From positions 1 to 64,000 of the forward strand of contig DASZUU010000029.1 in the NCBI GenBank assembly GCA_035547425.1: a stretch of DNA of 64,000 nt. The letters are read 5' to 3'. Positions 25,884 through 34,094 of the stretch are shown one piece after another. Source of the stretch: Alloacidobacterium sp035547425 (lineage in GTDB: Bacteria; Acidobacteriota; Terriglobia; Terriglobales; Acidobacteriaceae). Made by a program: the position numbers and the translations under genes. Position 1 is the first letter of the stretch. Each line of letters begins with the position of its first letter. Below the pieces are notes generated by a model. The model was not told the DNA's origin. It made no database searches and saw nothing but the letters and a program-made list of their open reading frames with translations.

Positions 25884-25916
25884 ACGGCATGGATTTCGAT
25901 CCATGCCGTTTTTATT
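25884..25916. terminator. Terminator between the HU/IHF gene and pgeF
   Basis: ACGGCATGGA and TCCATGCCGT form a perfect ten-base-pair stem with a six-base loop, followed by TTTTTATTT on the plus strand. It ends the HU/IHF transcript and overlaps the end of the convergent pgeF gene. Confidence 0.9.
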
Positions 25917-26799
25917 TGCGGACGCCGACGACGGAGAGGCTGCGTCCGGTGAAGCCGTGTTCAGCACGATGCGAAAAATAGCGATCGGTGCGGCAACTGG
26001 TGCAATCACCTTGTATGAAGATGTTTTTCTCGCTGAGACCAGCGTCGAGCATTTGGCGTCGATTAGCTTCGATGAGATTGAGGTGAAGGCTGGGGCCTAA
26101 GTTGCGATGTCCGGGCGCGCGAGCGGTGAGGAAGAGCATCGGATATTTTTCTTTTACCGGGTCTGAGTCATAGACTTCGCTGAAAAGTTCCTGGGCGTAG
26201 CGAAATTGCGATTCAAATTCAGAGTGAACTTCTTCTCCCACGGCATAACAGCAGGCGCTGATGCCCGGGCCTATGGCAGCAATCAAATCTTCCGGCTGAC
26301 TGCCGAATTCGAGACGCATACGGCCAATACCGTGCTCGACAATGCGCTTGACGGTGCCGCGCCATCCGGCATGGAAGGCGGCGACAGTGCGGGTTTTACG
26401 ATCGGCTACAAGCACGGGAATGCAGTCGGCGGTCTGGATGCCCAGGAGGATTCCAGGCTCGCTGGTCATCAGGCCGTCGCCTTCAAGGCCGGCCTCGTCC
26501 CCTGCATTCGCCTTGTTTACGACATGCGTGAGGGAGGAGTGGATTTGCTTCAGCGTGACCAGCGGCAGGGCTGATCCGGCAATGGAGGAGATGAAAAGCC
26601 GACGGTTGGCCAGTACATTGTCTTTGGAGTCGGAGGCAGTAAAGCCGAGATTGAGTTCTCCCGGCTCATCCGGCTTATAGACAGTGGTGGCGCCTCCGAG
26701 ACGCGTGCTGAACCCATGCATGAGCCACGGCAGGCTGGACAGCATGGGTAGGCGCTCGATAGTGAGGGGAGGCGCTACGCTGGGAGATTTGAGTGTCAT
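25912..26799 (-). CDS. pgeF: Peptidoglycan editing factor PgeF (YfiH, laccase-domain)
   Basis: A 295-residue multicopper-oxidase-fold protein of the YfiH family, linked to removal of mis-incorporated residues in peptidoglycan precursors. Conserved motifs: LKQIHSS, IQTADCIPVLVAD, AFHAGWRGTVKRIV, ISACCYAVGEEV and the C-terminal GDCTSCRTDRYFSHRAE, which provide the Cys/His ligands. The length is slightly above the usual 240-260 owing to the N-terminus. It is transcribed leftward from a 368-base gap holding two hairpins. Confidence 0.92.
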   Translation of the reverse strand: MTLKSPSVAPPLTIERLPMLSSLPWLMHGFSTRLGGATTVYKPDEPGELNLGFTASDSKDNVLANRRLFISSIAGSALPLVTLKQIHSSLTHVVNKANAGDEAGLEGDGLMTSEPGILLGIQTADCIPVLVADRKTRTVAAFHAGWRGTVKRIVEHGIGRMRLEFGSQPEDLIAAIGPGISACCYAVGEEVHSEFESQFRYAQELFSEVYDSDPVKEKYPMLFLTARAPGHRNLGPSLHLNLIEANRRQMLDAGLSEKNIFIQGDCTSCRTDRYFSHRAEHGFTGRSLSVVGVRK

Positions 26800-26828
26800 G
26801 CACTCTTATTTTAGGCGCAAAAGCTTAA

Positions 26829-26857
26829 GGGCCCGCTTTCCAGCGGGCCCGCTTTTA
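26829..26857. terminator. Orphan GC-rich hairpin upstream of pgeF
   Basis: GGGCCCGCT and AGCGGGCCC pair with a TTCC loop, followed by GCTTTTA on the plus strand and TTAAGCTTTT on the minus strand. No plus-strand gene precedes it, and on the minus strand it would lie in the pgeF leader. The surrounding 26800-27167 stretch has no gene; apart from this hairpin and the one at 27093 I see nothing recognisable. Confidence 0.5.
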
Positions 26858-27092
26858 GAGGCAATGTAGAAGGGAGCCAAAGGGGTAGTGATTGAGGGTC
26901 CGCCGAGACGGACAGTTCAAGAATAATACTCACAAGGTGAGGTACTGTTTTGAAGTTGCCTCTAAACGTTGATAGTAGGAATGCAAATTCCAGGAGGGAG
27001 TTGCTTCGAAACCGGATTTTTTTGGATCCTTTTTAGAAAATATCCGGACTTATGCAAGAAATTGTCCCAATCCAATGTGGATTCAACCAATT

Positions 27093-27128
27093 ACAAAAGG
27101 ACCTCACTGTAGTGTGAGGTCCTTTTGT
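27093..27128. terminator. Terminator after the LacD-type aldolase gene
   Basis: A perfect 15-base-pair stem (ACAAAAGGACCTCAC with its complement, six-base loop) lies 40 bases beyond the aldolase stop. Its T-rich arm lets it work on the minus strand and possibly both. Confidence 0.85.
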
Positions 27129-27167
27129 GTGTCCGTGATTTGCCCGGCGGATTTACCGGGGCGGGTG

Positions 27168-28169
27168 TTAGCCTTTGACGTCTACCTTGTCATACCAGGA
27201 GTGAGCAGCCTTAAGAGCGTTGTTGACGTTCTCGATGTTCTTCACGCCTTCGGTATTGAGCCAGTCTTCAAATGCCTTCGCGCCTTGCTTGGCGTAAACG
27301 GCGATACCGTCCTTCCAGGTAGCGCGCCCGCAGAGAACACCGTTGAAGCTGGTGCCGCTTTCCGCGGCCAGTTCCAGCGTCTCGATGAAGACAGGATTGG
27401 AAACGCCGGCCGAGAGATAGATGAACGGCTTGTGCGTGGAAGAAGCGGCGGTGCGGAAGTGCTCGAGAGCCTCTGCGCGCGTGTAAGCCTGCTCGCCCTT
27501 GAATGCCTTGGTTCCGGCTACGAACTCCATCTGGATGGGAACTTCGACCTTCAGCACGTCGACGTTATAACGGGCTTTGCCGAACTCTTCCATCGATCCG
27601 GTGACGATTTCAGGCTTGCGTTTTGCATAGCCCACACCCTTTTCGTCTTCGCCGTGCACATCGTAACCGACGGTCTCGAGGAAGAAGGGAATGTCGTGCG
27701 CTACGCACTCATCGCCGATGCGCTCCACCCATGCGTGCTTATGGTCGTTGATTGCGGACTTCTCGAAGGGGGTGTAGTAGAGCAGGATCTTGATGCAATC
27801 TGCGCCGGCTTCCTTGAGGCGGCGAACGGACCAGACATCGAGCAGATCGGGAAGGCGGCCCGGCAGGGCAGCATCGTAGCCGGTCTTTTCATAGGCCAGC
27901 AGCAGGCCTTTGCCATTGCGCTTTTTGGAGGCGGGCAAACCGAATTCGGGATCAAGCAGAATGGCCGAGGCGTGCTTGGTGAGGACTTCGGTGACTAGAA
28001 TCTTGAACTCTTCAAGAGCGGAATCGGGCAGATCGGCTACGCCCTTTTCTTTCGCGAGTGACTTCTTCAGCGAGCCGCGCTGGTCCATGGCGGCAGCGGC
28101 GATAACGCCACGCTCGTCAGACACGGATTTGAGTCCAGCCAGTTTGCCGGGGGTCAATTTGATCGACAT
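27168..28169 (-). CDS. LacD-type tagatose-1,6-bisphosphate (class I) aldolase
   Basis: A 333-residue class I aldolase of the LacD family, which cleaves tagatose- or fructose-1,6-bisphosphate to triose phosphates by a Schiff base. Recognisable segments: AAAMDQRGSLKKSL, SAILLDPEFGLPA, CIKILLYYTP, the likely Schiff-base lysine in VDVLKVEVPI, YLSAGVSNPVF and NGVLCGRATWKDG. The length fits. No galactose or tagatose operon surrounds it, so it may serve as the general glycolytic aldolase in this organism (inference). Confidence 0.88.
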   Translation of the reverse strand: MSIKLTPGKLAGLKSVSDERGVIAAAAMDQRGSLKKSLAKEKGVADLPDSALEEFKILVTEVLTKHASAILLDPEFGLPASKKRNGKGLLLAYEKTGYDAALPGRLPDLLDVWSVRRLKEAGADCIKILLYYTPFEKSAINDHKHAWVERIGDECVAHDIPFFLETVGYDVHGEDEKGVGYAKRKPEIVTGSMEEFGKARYNVDVLKVEVPIQMEFVAGTKAFKGEQAYTRAEALEHFRTAASSTHKPFIYLSAGVSNPVFIETLELAAESGTSFNGVLCGRATWKDGIAVYAKQGAKAFEDWLNTEGVKNIENVNNALKAAHSWYDKVDVKG

Positions 28170-28355
28170 CGTAAATTCTCCTGCGCTTTCTAAAACTTTT
28201 TTGGTTTCGGGAATTTCTTAAAGGAGTTTCACGGATGATTTTAACTCAGAAGGACGGCATGATTCAGGTTTGGACGAAAAACGCACATAGAGAATGCACC
28301 ACAATTGTTTCGCCCGTGTGAAAGAATGCGGATACAAAAGAGGTACATCGTTGCG

Positions 28356-30446
28356 ATGAAGGTGATTCCATCTGATATGCGAGCCCGGATATTCTGCCTG
28401 TTTGTTCTGATATTTTCTGTTTGTTCGGCATACTCGCAAGGCACTGTTCCCACATTTCAACGAGATATCGGCGGAAGCACTTATACCCTGGCAGGGCGCG
28501 ATCCGGCGCAGCGCGGCACTACCACGATTCCGACAGTGCTGGTTCCGGTGACGCTCACGTTTGAAGGCAAGTCGATTCGCATGGACGCGAAACCGGATGT
28601 GCCGCGGATATTGAAGTCGCCTATTTTTGCGAAGGCGGAATTTTCTTCCGGTGAAAAGGCGCAGTATGCAGATGCATTGCTGCACGCTACATTTCCGGCG
28701 AGTCAAGGCGGGCACACAGAGCTGGGTAAGCCGGAGATAAAGCCGGTGACCATTGCTGTTCCCGCGGGCGGCGGATATGTGCTGACGTCGAAGAAGAGTG
28801 GGGGCGCGGTTGCTGTTGTCGATTCTGAATTTCTGCAGAAGGAAATTTTCAAGCAGATTCCGAAGCAGGATGGGAAGCTTGTGCTTGCGGTTACACACAA
28901 CACTACCTTTTATGCGCTGAGCGATGCCACGGTGTGCTGCACGTGGGGAACGCACGGCGTTGACGGCGCGACTGGAAACTCATTTGTGATGGGGTCGTAT
29001 CTGGAAGGCGCGCCGGCGATTGTGACAGACCGGGATGTTCAGCCTTTGACGCAGCAACTGGCAGAGTTCGTGAATGATCCGTTGCATGATCCGCTGGTTT
29101 ATTTTCACAAAGACGGCGCTCCGGGCAATTATTTTGCGGCGTGGCAGTTACCGGGAGAAGGACGCGGCTGCGCGGGGCGAGGAATCGGGTCGAATTATTT
29201 TCTGCTGGAGCCGACGAATACAAATCCGAAGAACAGCTTTCCTGCTTCTCCGGGTTTTGCAATTCGCAGCGCAGGAGGCACGTATCACGTGCAGAACGTG
29301 GCGCTGCTGGGATGGTATCTGGGCAATGTCGGCCCTGCGGGAGTGTTCAGCTTTCCGGATTCTCATGCGCTCACGGAACCGGCAAGACCGTGCGCGAGCC
29401 GCAGAGGACAAAAGGCCAATACCGCATCGGCAGTTGAGCCTGTTGCTTCCAGCGGATCGAGCAATGGGCATCAGCTGATTGGTTATTGGACAGGATCGCG
29501 ATTCAGCGACAATGCCCCATTTGCTTTGCATGATGTTGCGCCGCAATGGGACTTGATACTGGTAGCCTTTGCTTCTCCGGCGAAGAATGCGCCGGAAGGA
29601 ACACTGGAGTTTCATCCGCCGCAAGGCATTTCCGCGGATGCGCTCAAGGCCGATATTGCCGCCATGAAAAGCAAAGGCAAGAAGGTGATGATCTCGCTTG
29701 GCGGCGGCGGCGAATTCTTCAAGCTGGACGATGCGAAGGATATTCCCAATTTCGTTTCCTCGGTCACGAACATCGTTTCGGAATACGGCTTTGAGGGCGT
29801 GGATATTGATTTTGAGACACCTTCGCTGGTGATTGCGCCGGGAGACAAGGACTTCCGGCATCCGACGACGCCTTCCATTGTGAATCTGATTTCAGGGCTG
29901 CGCCAGCTGCGCGAGCACTTCGGTCCTTCGTTCATGATCAGCCTCGTGCCGGAGGGATCGCAGATTCCCGGAGGTTATGCGACGTATGGCGGGCAGTTTG
30001 GTTCGTATCTGCCGCTGATTTATGGATTGCGCGACATTCTCTCTTTTGTGGATGTGCAGGACTACAACACGCCTCCGCTGGAAGGGCTGGATGGCGAGAT
30101 CTATCAGTCGAGCTCGGTGGATTATCACGCGGCCATGACGGAGCTTCTACTGCAGGGCTTCGACGTAGGCGGGGATGCGAAGGAATTTTTTGAGCCGATG
30201 CCGCAGGATAAAGTCGCGGTCGGGTTTCTGACGGATTACACATCGCCTGAGGTCGTGAGCAAGGCGATGGATTTTATTGTTCAGGGCAAGGCTCCGGCGG
30301 GGACGGCTTACAAGCTTCGCCAGCCGTCCGGCTATCCGGAGATGATTGGGGCGATGTTCTGGACGATCGATGACGATCGTTATGAGAACTACAGGTACTC
30401 CAATTTCGTTGGGCCGCAATTGCATGGGTATGGGCGGAATAAATGA
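28356..30446 (+). CDS. Exported GH18 chitinase-like protein with an extra N-terminal domain
   Basis: From ATG 28356 the product has 696 residues with a signal peptide (IFCLFVLIFSVCSAYSQ); ATG 28326 is a possible longer start. Residues about 30-345 form a domain seen in secreted acidobacterial proteins, with HNTTFYALSDATVCCTWGTH and LTQQLAEFVNDPLHDP. The place where relatives carry a His-Glu pair has Gln-Gln. A Ser-rich linker follows, then a GH18 TIM barrel (about 373-695): KKVMISLGGGGEF, catalytic glutamate E487 in GVDIDFE and MIGAMFWTIDDD. The canonical DxxDxDxE begins here with Glu (EGVDIDFE). Probable substrate: chitin or a similar GlcNAc polymer. Confidence 0.8.
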   Translation: MKVIPSDMRARIFCLFVLIFSVCSAYSQGTVPTFQRDIGGSTYTLAGRDPAQRGTTTIPTVLVPVTLTFEGKSIRMDAKPDVPRILKSPIFAKAEFSSGEKAQYADALLHATFPASQGGHTELGKPEIKPVTIAVPAGGGYVLTSKKSGGAVAVVDSEFLQKEIFKQIPKQDGKLVLAVTHNTTFYALSDATVCCTWGTHGVDGATGNSFVMGSYLEGAPAIVTDRDVQPLTQQLAEFVNDPLHDPLVYFHKDGAPGNYFAAWQLPGEGRGCAGRGIGSNYFLLEPTNTNPKNSFPASPGFAIRSAGGTYHVQNVALLGWYLGNVGPAGVFSFPDSHALTEPARPCASRRGQKANTASAVEPVASSGSSNGHQLIGYWTGSRFSDNAPFALHDVAPQWDLILVAFASPAKNAPEGTLEFHPPQGISADALKADIAAMKSKGKKVMISLGGGGEFFKLDDAKDIPNFVSSVTNIVSEYGFEGVDIDFETPSLVIAPGDKDFRHPTTPSIVNLISGLRQLREHFGPSFMISLVPEGSQIPGGYATYGGQFGSYLPLIYGLRDILSFVDVQDYNTPPLEGLDGEIYQSSSVDYHAAMTELLLQGFDVGGDAKEFFEPMPQDKVAVGFLTDYTSPEVVSKAMDFIVQGKAPAGTAYKLRQPSGYPEMIGAMFWTIDDDRYENYRYSNFVGPQLHGYGRNK

Positions 30447-30521
30447 TTCGCTGAGTGCTTCAATGCAGCTTTCATCGTTGAGGTCCTTCGGCGTTATCGT
30501 TTGTCAGGATGATGGCCCCCG

Positions 30522-31445
30522 CTAGCGGTGCTTTCTTTGCTCCAGGATGGTGTTGAATTCGGCGCGCGGCATCTTCAGCTTTTCCGGATGGGCGTCAATC
30601 CATTTGGCGAGCGCGTCATATTTTTGCGGAGTCCAGCCACCTTCAAATTCGCCGCCGTTTTTGCCTTCGCGGTTTAACTCGAAGTTGAAGGCGTCTTCGA
30701 GATTGGTGAACTCAGCGGAGCTGATGGCGTCTTCGGCGAGGATGGCGGGAATGAAGAGGACGCCGTCGGTCTTGGCCAAGACGAGATCGCCGGGCAGCAC
30801 AACGGCGCGTCCGATGCGAATCGGTGCATTGATGGCGGTGAGCGTCATATCGGCCCAGGCAGAGGGATCATAACCGCGATAGAAGCCGTTGAGATTGGGG
30901 ATTTCGCGGTTTTCTTCCTGATCGCGGATACCGGCGTCGAAGACGAATCCAGCATGCGTGTGCGCGGCGATGCCGCTGCCGAGATTCGAGCCGATCAGGG
31001 TGCCTTCAACGATCTTGCCGAAGCCGTCGGCAACATAGACATCGCCTTCCTGCAGCTCCTTGATGGGCCAGCTATTGTTGCCGCTCACACGGCCTTCCGC
31101 TTTGCCTTCGGCGGCGATGGCCCTGACCATATCGGGCCGCAGCGGCATGTACTGCGCCGTGAGAGCGCGTCCGGCAAAGGGCTTATCGATGTGCAGCGCC
31201 TGCCATCCGCCATCAAACTGGCAGCGATAGCCTTTGCCGCGCAGATACTCCCATACGTCTTCAATGGAGACATCGAGAGCGCGCTTGAGTAAGTCGTCGG
31301 GAACTTTGGGGCGTCCGTCGGGGAAGCGCTCGCCTTTCCAGTCCGAAGTATAAAAAAGGATTTGCTCTTTCGTCTGCTTCACCTGAGAGTGGGCTGCGGG
31401 GATGAGTCCGCAAAAGAGCAAGGCTGCGCAAAGAAGTTTTTTCAT
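30522..31445 (-). CDS. Exported RraA-family protein
   Basis: A roughly 307-residue protein with a clean signal peptide (LLCAALLFCGLIPAAHSQ); the ATG at 31445 has GAGG eight bases upstream. The mature part is RraA-like: LTAQYMPLRPDM, GDVYVADGFGKIVEGTLIGS, GIAAHTHAGFVFDAGIRD and LPGDLVLAKTDGVLFIP. RraA-fold proteins include HMG/CHA aldolases and oxaloacetate decarboxylases, plus the RNase E inhibitor; an exported member cannot be the latter. It is encoded 141 bases downstream of an exported enolase-superfamily protein in the same orientation, suggesting joint sugar-acid breakdown. Confidence 0.8.
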   Translation of the reverse strand: MKKLLCAALLFCGLIPAAHSQVKQTKEQILFYTSDWKGERFPDGRPKVPDDLLKRALDVSIEDVWEYLRGKGYRCQFDGGWQALHIDKPFAGRALTAQYMPLRPDMVRAIAAEGKAEGRVSGNNSWPIKELQEGDVYVADGFGKIVEGTLIGSNLGSGIAAHTHAGFVFDAGIRDQEENREIPNLNGFYRGYDPSAWADMTLTAINAPIRIGRAVVLPGDLVLAKTDGVLFIPAILAEDAISSAEFTNLEDAFNFELNREGKNGGEFEGGWTPQKYDALAKWIDAHPEKLKMPRAEFNTILEQRKHR

Positions 31446-31517
31446 AAGCATTTCCTCAAGTCATATGACCGGCAAACAAGGGCTGGGACCGAAGCCCTGG
31501 ATTTCGCTGGAGCGTTG

Positions 31518-31544
31518 CACCGGGCTGAGGCCGGTGCTTCCACC
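31518..31544. repeat. CACCGGGCTGA palindromic repeat
   Basis: CACCGGGCTGAGGCCGGTGC followed by TTCCACC is a near copy of the element at 40957-40984. It forms a short GC-rich hairpin between the enolase-family and RraA genes. Confidence 0.6.
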
Positions 31545-31586
31545 CAAAAATTCACACTATGGTTATCGAAACATTGTGAGGCGAAG

Positions 31587-32963
31587 TTAGCTGAAGGCGG
31601 CGTCGTCCCACGATTGCTTTTCATCCCATTGTGGGGTTGGCGCGAAGTATTCGGTTCCGGGCTTCAGGTGGCGCTTCACTTCGTCATCGTTCAGCGTGAT
31701 GCCGAGCCCGGGGGCGTCGGGGACCTTGATAAAGCCTTTATTGATGATGGGCTTGTCGATGCCTGTCACCAGGTCCTGCCAGAAAGGCACGTCGAGCGAA
31801 TGGTTTTCCAGCGCGAGAAAGTTGCGCGTGGCGGCGGCGCAATGCACGGCGGCCATGCAGCCGACGGGTGTTCCGGCATAGTGCATGGCCATGGGAACGC
31901 CGTAACGAAAGGCCATGTCGCCGATGCGATGTGTTTGCAGGATGCCGCCGGAGGTGCCGATGTCGGGGTGGATTTTATCGACAGCGTGATTGACGCAAAG
32001 CTTTTCGAAGTCAGTGAATTCGTAGATGTCTTCGCCGGTGATGGTGGGCGTGGGGCTGGCATCTGTGATCTGCTTCAGCAGGTCGGTGTAGTACCAGGGG
32101 ATGAGGTCTTCGATCCATTCAAGGTTGAACTTTTCGTAAGCCTTGCCCAGGCGGATAGCGGATTTCACGCCGACATGACCGAGGTGGTCCATAGATAATG
32201 GCATGTCGTAGCCGATGTTTTCGCGCACAGCAGAGACATACTCGCAGAGGCGATCGATGCCCTTATCGGTGACTTCTGTTGCGATGAAGGGATGCGGTTG
32301 AGCGCGCTGTTCCCACTGGCTGAGGCCGGAGGGCTGCATGACGGTGTTGGGAATGCCTTCCAGCGTGTCGATGCCGAGGTCCATCTTCATCCAGGTGAGG
32401 CCCATTGCCTTGCGCTCTTTTGCGCGGCGGCCATACTCCTGCGGATCCTTGGATTCGGTGGTGTCGGCGTAGATGCGGATGGTGTCGCGCCATTTGCCGC
32501 CGAGCATTTGATAGACGGGACAGTTATAGACCTTGCCTGCGATGTCCCAAAGCGCCATTTCTACCGCAGAAACCCCGCCTGCCTGGCGAGAAACGCCGCC
32601 GAATTGCGCGATTTTCTGGAAAAGAAAATCGATATTGAGCGGATTTTCGCCAAGAATACGGCTCTTGAGCACCATGGCATATTGCGGCCCGGCAATGTCG
32701 CGTACTTCGCCCAGGCCGTAAACTCCCTGATTGGTATCGATGCGGATGATGGGGCATGGACTGGGGCCGGGCTTGACCACGATGGCATAGCGCATGTCGG
32801 TGATTTTGAGTGTGGATGGGCTGGAATTGGTGTTGACATTTTTAAGCGCAGGCTCAGCCGCCGCTTTGTGAGCGGCGGAGCCCAGCAGGCCTGTGGCGAG
32901 CAGAGAGGCAGAGGATTTTAAGAGGTTGCGGCGGTTGAGCGTGAACCTATTCGTTCCGGGCAC
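31587..32963 (-). CDS. Tat-exported mandelate racemase/enolase-superfamily protein
   Basis: The start is GTG 32963 with AGGAGGAG seven bases upstream, giving 458 residues. The N-terminus has a Tat-type signal (LNRRNLLKSSASLLATG). The enolase-superfamily capping domain is followed by a TIM barrel: WDIAGKVYNCPVYQMLGG, lysine segment WMKMDLG, metal ligands in LSMDHLGH, WIEDLIPW and TGEDIYEF, and a terminal histidine region (AMHYAGTP). These match sugar-acid dehydratases of the mandelate racemase group; the specific substrate is unknown. It is paired with the exported RraA protein. Confidence 0.85.
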   Translation of the reverse strand: MPGTNRFTLNRRNLLKSSASLLATGLLGSAAHKAAAEPALKNVNTNSSPSTLKITDMRYAIVVKPGPSPCPIIRIDTNQGVYGLGEVRDIAGPQYAMVLKSRILGENPLNIDFLFQKIAQFGGVSRQAGGVSAVEMALWDIAGKVYNCPVYQMLGGKWRDTIRIYADTTESKDPQEYGRRAKERKAMGLTWMKMDLGIDTLEGIPNTVMQPSGLSQWEQRAQPHPFIATEVTDKGIDRLCEYVSAVRENIGYDMPLSMDHLGHVGVKSAIRLGKAYEKFNLEWIEDLIPWYYTDLLKQITDASPTPTITGEDIYEFTDFEKLCVNHAVDKIHPDIGTSGGILQTHRIGDMAFRYGVPMAMHYAGTPVGCMAAVHCAAATRNFLALENHSLDVPFWQDLVTGIDKPIINKGFIKVPDAPGLGITLNDDEVKRHLKPGTEYFAPTPQWDEKQSWDDAAFS

Positions 32964-33054
32964 TTTCAGTCTCCTCCTTGGAAGAGAAAATTTTCTCTTC
33001 TCCGACTTCGTGCCCACGATACGCCTGCTTAATCGGTTTAGGGAAGGCAGGAGC

Positions 33055-33801
33055 TTACTTTATATCCTGCAAAAGTGCTTTCTGTGCGGCCAATAATTGC
33101 TCGATGCCGCGGGCGGCGTAGTCCATCATTTCCAGCATACGAGTGCGGGCGAAGGGAGTACGCTCGGCGGTGGCCTGCACTTCGACTAGGCCTCCGTCTT
33201 CTGTCATGACGACGTTCATATCGACTTCAGCCTGGGAATCTTCTTCATAGGCCAGATCGAGAAGCACGGTGTCTTCCACGATGCCCACGCTGGTGGCGGC
33301 GACGAGCTGCTGCAGCGGCGATTTCGGCAATGCTCCGGTTGCGACCATGCGGTTGAGGGCAATGCCGAGCGCGGCGCAGGCTCCGGTAATGGCGGCGGTG
33401 CGCGTGCCTCCGTCGGCCTGGAGCACGTCGCAGTCGAGGATGACGGTGCGCTCGCCCAGAGCCTTCATGTCGACAACAGCGCGCAGGGAGCGGCCAATGA
33501 GCCTCTGAATTTCGTGCGTGCGCCCGCCGATCTTTCCGCGCTCGGCTTCGCGGGCGGTGCGGGTGAGGGTGGCGCGGGGAAGCATGCCGTATTCGGCGGT
33601 GACCCAGCCGCGTCCGCTATTGCGCAGCCACGAGGGCACGCCCTGTTCGATGGTGGCGTTGCAGAGAACGCGGGTGTTGCCAAGCTCGATCAGGACGGAG
33701 CCTTCGGCGACAGCAACATAATGCGGCGTAAGGCGTAGTGGGCGGAGCGCGTCGGGCGCGCGTTCGGCGGAGCGGAAGAAAGTTTTTTTCAGTTCGGGCA
33801 T
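33055..33801 (-). CDS. rph: Ribonuclease PH
   Basis: A 248-residue phosphorolytic 3'-5' exoribonuclease that trims tRNA 3' ends. Starting at ATG 33801 gives PELKKTFFRSAERAPDALRP; the open frame extends further upstream without a family match. Motifs: LIELGNTRVLCNATIEQGVP, the phosphate-binding region GGRTHEIQRLIGRSLRA, LDCDVLQADGGTRTAAITGA and the acidic EDSQAEVDMNVVMTEDGG. The length is standard. The next 290 bases to the kinase gene hold a pair of direct repeats. Confidence 0.93.
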   Translation of the reverse strand: MPELKKTFFRSAERAPDALRPLRLTPHYVAVAEGSVLIELGNTRVLCNATIEQGVPSWLRNSGRGWVTAEYGMLPRATLTRTAREAERGKIGGRTHEIQRLIGRSLRAVVDMKALGERTVILDCDVLQADGGTRTAAITGACAALGIALNRMVATGALPKSPLQQLVAATSVGIVEDTVLLDLAYEEDSQAEVDMNVVMTEDGGLVEVQATAERTPFARTRMLEMMDYAARGIEQLLAAQKALLQDIK

Positions 33802-33833
33802 CGCTTCATTGTAAGCAAGGTTGGGTGGGAAGA

Positions 33834-33948
33834 GTTCTGTTTTGGGAAATTCTCTTGAGCTGTTCCATATGAGGATTTTCTTCGGAAACGGCTGAATACA
33901 AAGATACTTATCGAGACAGTTCGCGGGTGGTGTTCTGTTTTGGGAAAT
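33834..33948. repeat. Pair of 17-base direct repeats before the kinase operon
   Basis: GTTCTGTTTTGGGAAAT occurs identically at 33834-33850 and 33932-33948, 98 bases apart, in the gap between rph and the 34-kb signalling genes. A TTGGCAC at 34036 resembles a sigma-54 -24 element but lacks a proper -12 GC. Function unknown. Confidence 0.6.
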
Positions 33949-34094
33949 CAAGCCGAGATGGTCCGCAATTAAGACTTAGCCGGCTTCTGCCAGTTAAATC
34001 TTTTCAAATCAATCACTCGGGCTCCTTATTTCACTTTGGCACATTACGTGTATTTAGGGTCTGCAACAAATTGTTGTTGGAGGATGGGAATCAG

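Noticed and set aside
34036..34051. Sigma-54-like promoter TTGGCAC upstream of the kinase gene
   Set aside because: The -24 GG is present but the -12 position reads GT instead of GC, so the match is too weak to list.
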